Shown: piece by piece, positions 61,996-64,000 of the stretch
How positions within the stretch are numbered: position 1 is the first letter of the stretch
How the letters are laid out: each line of letters begins with the position of its first letter
Source: Hahella sp050299855
GTDB taxonomy: Bacteria; Pseudomonadota; Gammaproteobacteria; Pseudomonadales; Oleiphilaceae
DNA length: 64,000 nucleotides
Assembly: GCA_050299855.1 (NCBI GenBank)
Contig: JBNKWQ010000053.1
Location: 62,001-126,000 of the forward strand
Direction of reading: 5' to 3'
Translations under genes and position numbers: made by a program
Notes under the pieces: model-generated
Seen by the model: the letters and a program-made list of their open reading frames with translations, nothing else
What the model was told of the DNA's origin: nothing
The model's database searches: none

Positions 61996-63579
61996 TTAAT
62001 CGTCGCTGTCATCTTCCTCGACCGGTGGCTTTTCCGGACAGTGGTAGCTCTTAATGGCCTTGTCGCCATCGACGGATACCAGGTGAATGTCAAAGCCCCA
62101 CAAACGGTGCACATGCTTTAAAACTTCTGCTACTTCCTTGTCGTATAGTGGAACCCGGTCGATGGGGGTGTGGCGCAAGGTGAGGGAGCGATCGCCGCGT
62201 ACATCCACATTCCAGGCCTGAATATTCGGGTCTCGGAAACTCAGGTTATATTGTCGTGCCAGTTGCTCCCGTACGGCTCTGTAACCGGAATCATCATGAA
62301 TGGCGGTTACTTGATATTCGGCGTCGTGATCATCATCCAGAATAGTGAAGAATTTGAAATCACGAATCACCTTGGGCGACAGAAACTGCAGGATAAAGCT
62401 CTCATCCTTGAAGTTGCGCATGGCGAAATGCAGTGTTTCCAGCCAGTCAGAGCCAGCTATATCCGGAAACCAGTGACGATCCTCATCAGTTGGGTCAGTG
62501 CAGATTCTTTTAATGTCCTGGAACATGGCAAAACCCAGGGCATAGGGGTTGATGCCGCTGTACCAGGGGCTGTCAAACGGCGGCTGGTAAACGACTGACG
62601 TGTGGCTTTGTAAAAACTCCAACATAAAGCCATCAGTAATCTGGCCTTTATCATAGAGCCGGTTGATCAGCGTATAGTGCCAGAAGGTCGCCCAGCCCTC
62701 GTTCATGACCTGGGTTTGGCGCTGGGGATAGAAGTATTGCGCGACTTTGCGAACAATCCTGACCACTTCCCGTTGCCAGGGTTCCAGCAGAGGGGCATTT
62801 TTCTCAATAAAGTAAAGCAGGTTTTCCTGAGGCTCCACTGGGAAGCGCTTCTGGTTTTGAATTTCCTTGTCGCTACCTTTCAATGGGATAGTGCGCCACA
62901 GATCATTGACCTGCTTCTGCAGATATTCTTCCCGTTCGCGCTGTCTTTTCACCTCTTCCGCCGCTGAAATGGGTGAAGGGCGTTTATAGCGGTCCACCCC
63001 ATGATTCATGATGGCGTGGCAGGAATCCAGTATCTGTTCCACAGCATTGATGCCATGGCGGCGTTCACATTCAGCCAGATAGTTTTTGGCGAAAATCAGG
63101 TAGTCGATGATAGCACTGGCATCGGTCCAGGTGCGGAACAGGTAATTGCCTTTAAAGAATGAATTATGCCCGTAACAGGCATGGGCAATGACCAGAGCCT
63201 GCATCATCATGGTGTTTTCTTCCATGAGGTAAGCGATGCAGGGATCGGAATTAATGACGATCTCGTAGGCCAACCCCATCTGGCCACGCTTGTAGAGCTT
63301 TTCAGTCTGTAGAAACTGCTTACCGAATGACCAGTGGTTGTAGCCGACCGGCATGCCCACTGATGAGTATGCATCCATCATCTGCTCGGCGCTGATAACC
63401 TCAATCTGGTTGGGGTAGGTTTCCAGGTTGAATTCCCGGGCACATTCAGCAATGGCCTCGTCATATTGCTGGATCAGCTCAAAAGTCCACTCAGACTCCT
63501 TGGAAATCGGTTTCCGTTCGTTCGCCTTTGGAACTATGGGTTTCTTGTCCGGCAATGTTTCATTGACTGTCTCAGGCAT
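61996..63579 (-). CDS. SpoVR family protein
   Basis: The 527-residue cytoplasmic protein belongs to the SpoVR/YcgB family. It is found almost always beside yeaH and the kinase prkA (yeaG) in proteobacteria and is linked to stress survival, but its biochemical function is unknown. Typical features are IEVISAEQMMDAYSSVGMPV near the start, SYNHWSFGKQF-like GYNHWSFGKQF, CYGHNSFFKGNYLF, EGWATFWHYT, and YALGFAMFQDIKRIC. The start overlaps the stop of the yeaH-like gene by eight bases. Confidence 0.93.
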   Translation of the reverse strand: MPETVNETLPDKKPIVPKANERKPISKESEWTFELIQQYDEAIAECAREFNLETYPNQIEVISAEQMMDAYSSVGMPVGYNHWSFGKQFLQTEKLYKRGQMGLAYEIVINSDPCIAYLMEENTMMMQALVIAHACYGHNSFFKGNYLFRTWTDASAIIDYLIFAKNYLAECERRHGINAVEQILDSCHAIMNHGVDRYKRPSPISAAEEVKRQREREEYLQKQVNDLWRTIPLKGSDKEIQNQKRFPVEPQENLLYFIEKNAPLLEPWQREVVRIVRKVAQYFYPQRQTQVMNEGWATFWHYTLINRLYDKGQITDGFMLEFLQSHTSVVYQPPFDSPWYSGINPYALGFAMFQDIKRICTDPTDEDRHWFPDIAGSDWLETLHFAMRNFKDESFILQFLSPKVIRDFKFFTILDDDHDAEYQVTAIHDDSGYRAVREQLARQYNLSFRDPNIQAWNVDVRGDRSLTLRHTPIDRVPLYDKEVAEVLKHVHRLWGFDIHLVSVDGDKAIKSYHCPEKPPVEEDDSDD

Positions 63580-64000
63580 GATGCTCTACCTGTTTTTGGA
63601 ACAACTTCCGGAAAACCGGATAAATATCCGCTTCATCCATTATCTGCTGCATGGAGAACCGATCCTTGTACATTTCCATCAGCTTTTCATACTCATGCCA
63701 GAGCATCTGATGCTCATGGGGAGTAATTTCAATATACGAGTAATACTGCACAAAGGGCAGGATATTTTCCGACAATAATTTACTGCAGCGGGGCGAGTCA
63801 TCATTCCAGTTATCGCCGTCCGATGCCTGGGCTGCATAGATATTCCAGTCTTCAGTAGGGTAACGCTGTTCCATAATTTCCCGCATCATTTTCAATGCGC
63901 TGGAAACAATGGTGCCGCCAGTTTCCCGGGAATAGAAAAACTCTTCTTCGTCCACTTCCTTGGCGCTGGTATGGTGACGGATAAACACTACGTCAATTTT
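63572..64000 (-). CDS. YeaH/YhbH family (DUF444) protein, C-terminal part
   Basis: Only the last 142 or so residues are in the window; the gene continues past the right edge. The visible part includes VFIRHHTSAKEVDEEEFFY-type residues (FIRHHTSAKEVDEEEFF), GGTIVSSALKMMREIMEQRY and YAAQASDGDNWNDDS, which are characteristic of DUF444 proteins and resemble a von Willebrand A-like fold with a metal site. It is the usual partner of SpoVR and of the kinase PrkA, which is expected just outside the window. Confidence 0.9.
   Translation of the reverse strand, partial: KIDVVFIRHHTSAKEVDEEEFFYSRETGGTIVSSALKMMREIMEQRYPTEDWNIYAAQASDGDNWNDDSPRCSKLLSENILPFVQYYSYIEITPHEHQMLWHEYEKLMEMYKDRFSMQQIMDEADIYPVFRKLFQKQVEHHA

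Noticed and set aside
1..64000. CRISPR array, prophage, transposon or integron
   Set aside because: No regularly spaced direct repeats, transposase, integrase or attachment-site repeats were seen.

Overview
The window looks like chromosomal DNA from a free-living, probably aquatic gammaproteobacterium of the Pseudomonadales/Oceanospirillales/Cellvibrionales type. The main reasons are the block proA-nadD-rsfS-rlmH-mrdA-rodA-mltB-rlpA-dacA-ybeD-lipB-lipA, the two-ATP-cone form of NrdA, the SpoVR/YeaH pair and the AapJQMP transporter. The species cannot be read from the sequence. I found no rRNA, complete tRNA, insertion sequence, prophage or CRISPR array.

Layout. 1-7.0 kb: start of ilvD, a cNMP-binding/HDOD protein tail-to-tail with a potassium channel-type protein, a LON-substrate-binding-domain protein, a DedA-PAP2 fusion, and two adjacent membrane GGDEF-like proteins whose signature motifs are degenerate. 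7.2-18.7 kb: the cell-wall elongation and lipoate block. 19-21 kb: an ABC1/UbiB-family kinase and a frameshifted YceK-like lipoprotein gene. 21-30.6 kb: nitrate assimilation, with nirB-nirD-nasA on the minus strand and, divergently, a NarK-type transporter followed by a PP2C-phosphatase/protein-kinase fusion; the shared control region carries a good sigma-54 promoter and a weaker one. 30.6-36.2 kb: PhzF-like and GNAT genes and the aapJQMP amino-acid uptake operon. 36.9-41.9 kb: a CitE-like CoA-ester lyase and glycolate oxidase glcDEF. 42.2-45.2 kb: two small Cys-rich uncharacterised proteins, a secreted protein, DoxX and an HD-domain protein. 45.4-49.9 kb: class Ia ribonucleotide reductase nrdA-nrdB under a cobalamin riboswitch with a visible terminator/antiterminator and NrdR-like boxes. 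50.5-52.8 kb: an exosortase-system-type acyltransferase and small hypothetical genes. 53-55 kb: glutathione-dependent formaldehyde oxidation (frmA, fghA). 55.4-60.4 kb: an RND efflux pair followed by an exported intradiol-dioxygenase-like protein. 60.4-64 kb: a hypothetical gene, a solitary periplasmic binding protein, spoVR and the end of a yeaH-like gene.

How the genes work together. NarK imports nitrate, NasA reduces it to nitrite and NirBD reduces nitrite to ammonium; the phosphatase/kinase in the same block is probably regulatory. GlcDEF oxidises glycolate to glyoxylate, and the adjacent lyase may also release or consume glyoxylate. FrmA and FghA convert formaldehyde to formate. The nrdAB leader implies that the class Ia enzyme is shut down when cobalamin is plentiful, which predicts a B12-dependent NrdJ elsewhere in the genome.

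No wholly new multi-gene system is evident. The observations I rate highest are the nrdAB riboswitch with its full expression platform, a set of competing inverted repeats upstream of the exosortase-type acyltransferase, the phosphatase/kinase fusion in the nitrate cluster, and the paired degenerate GGDEF proteins.
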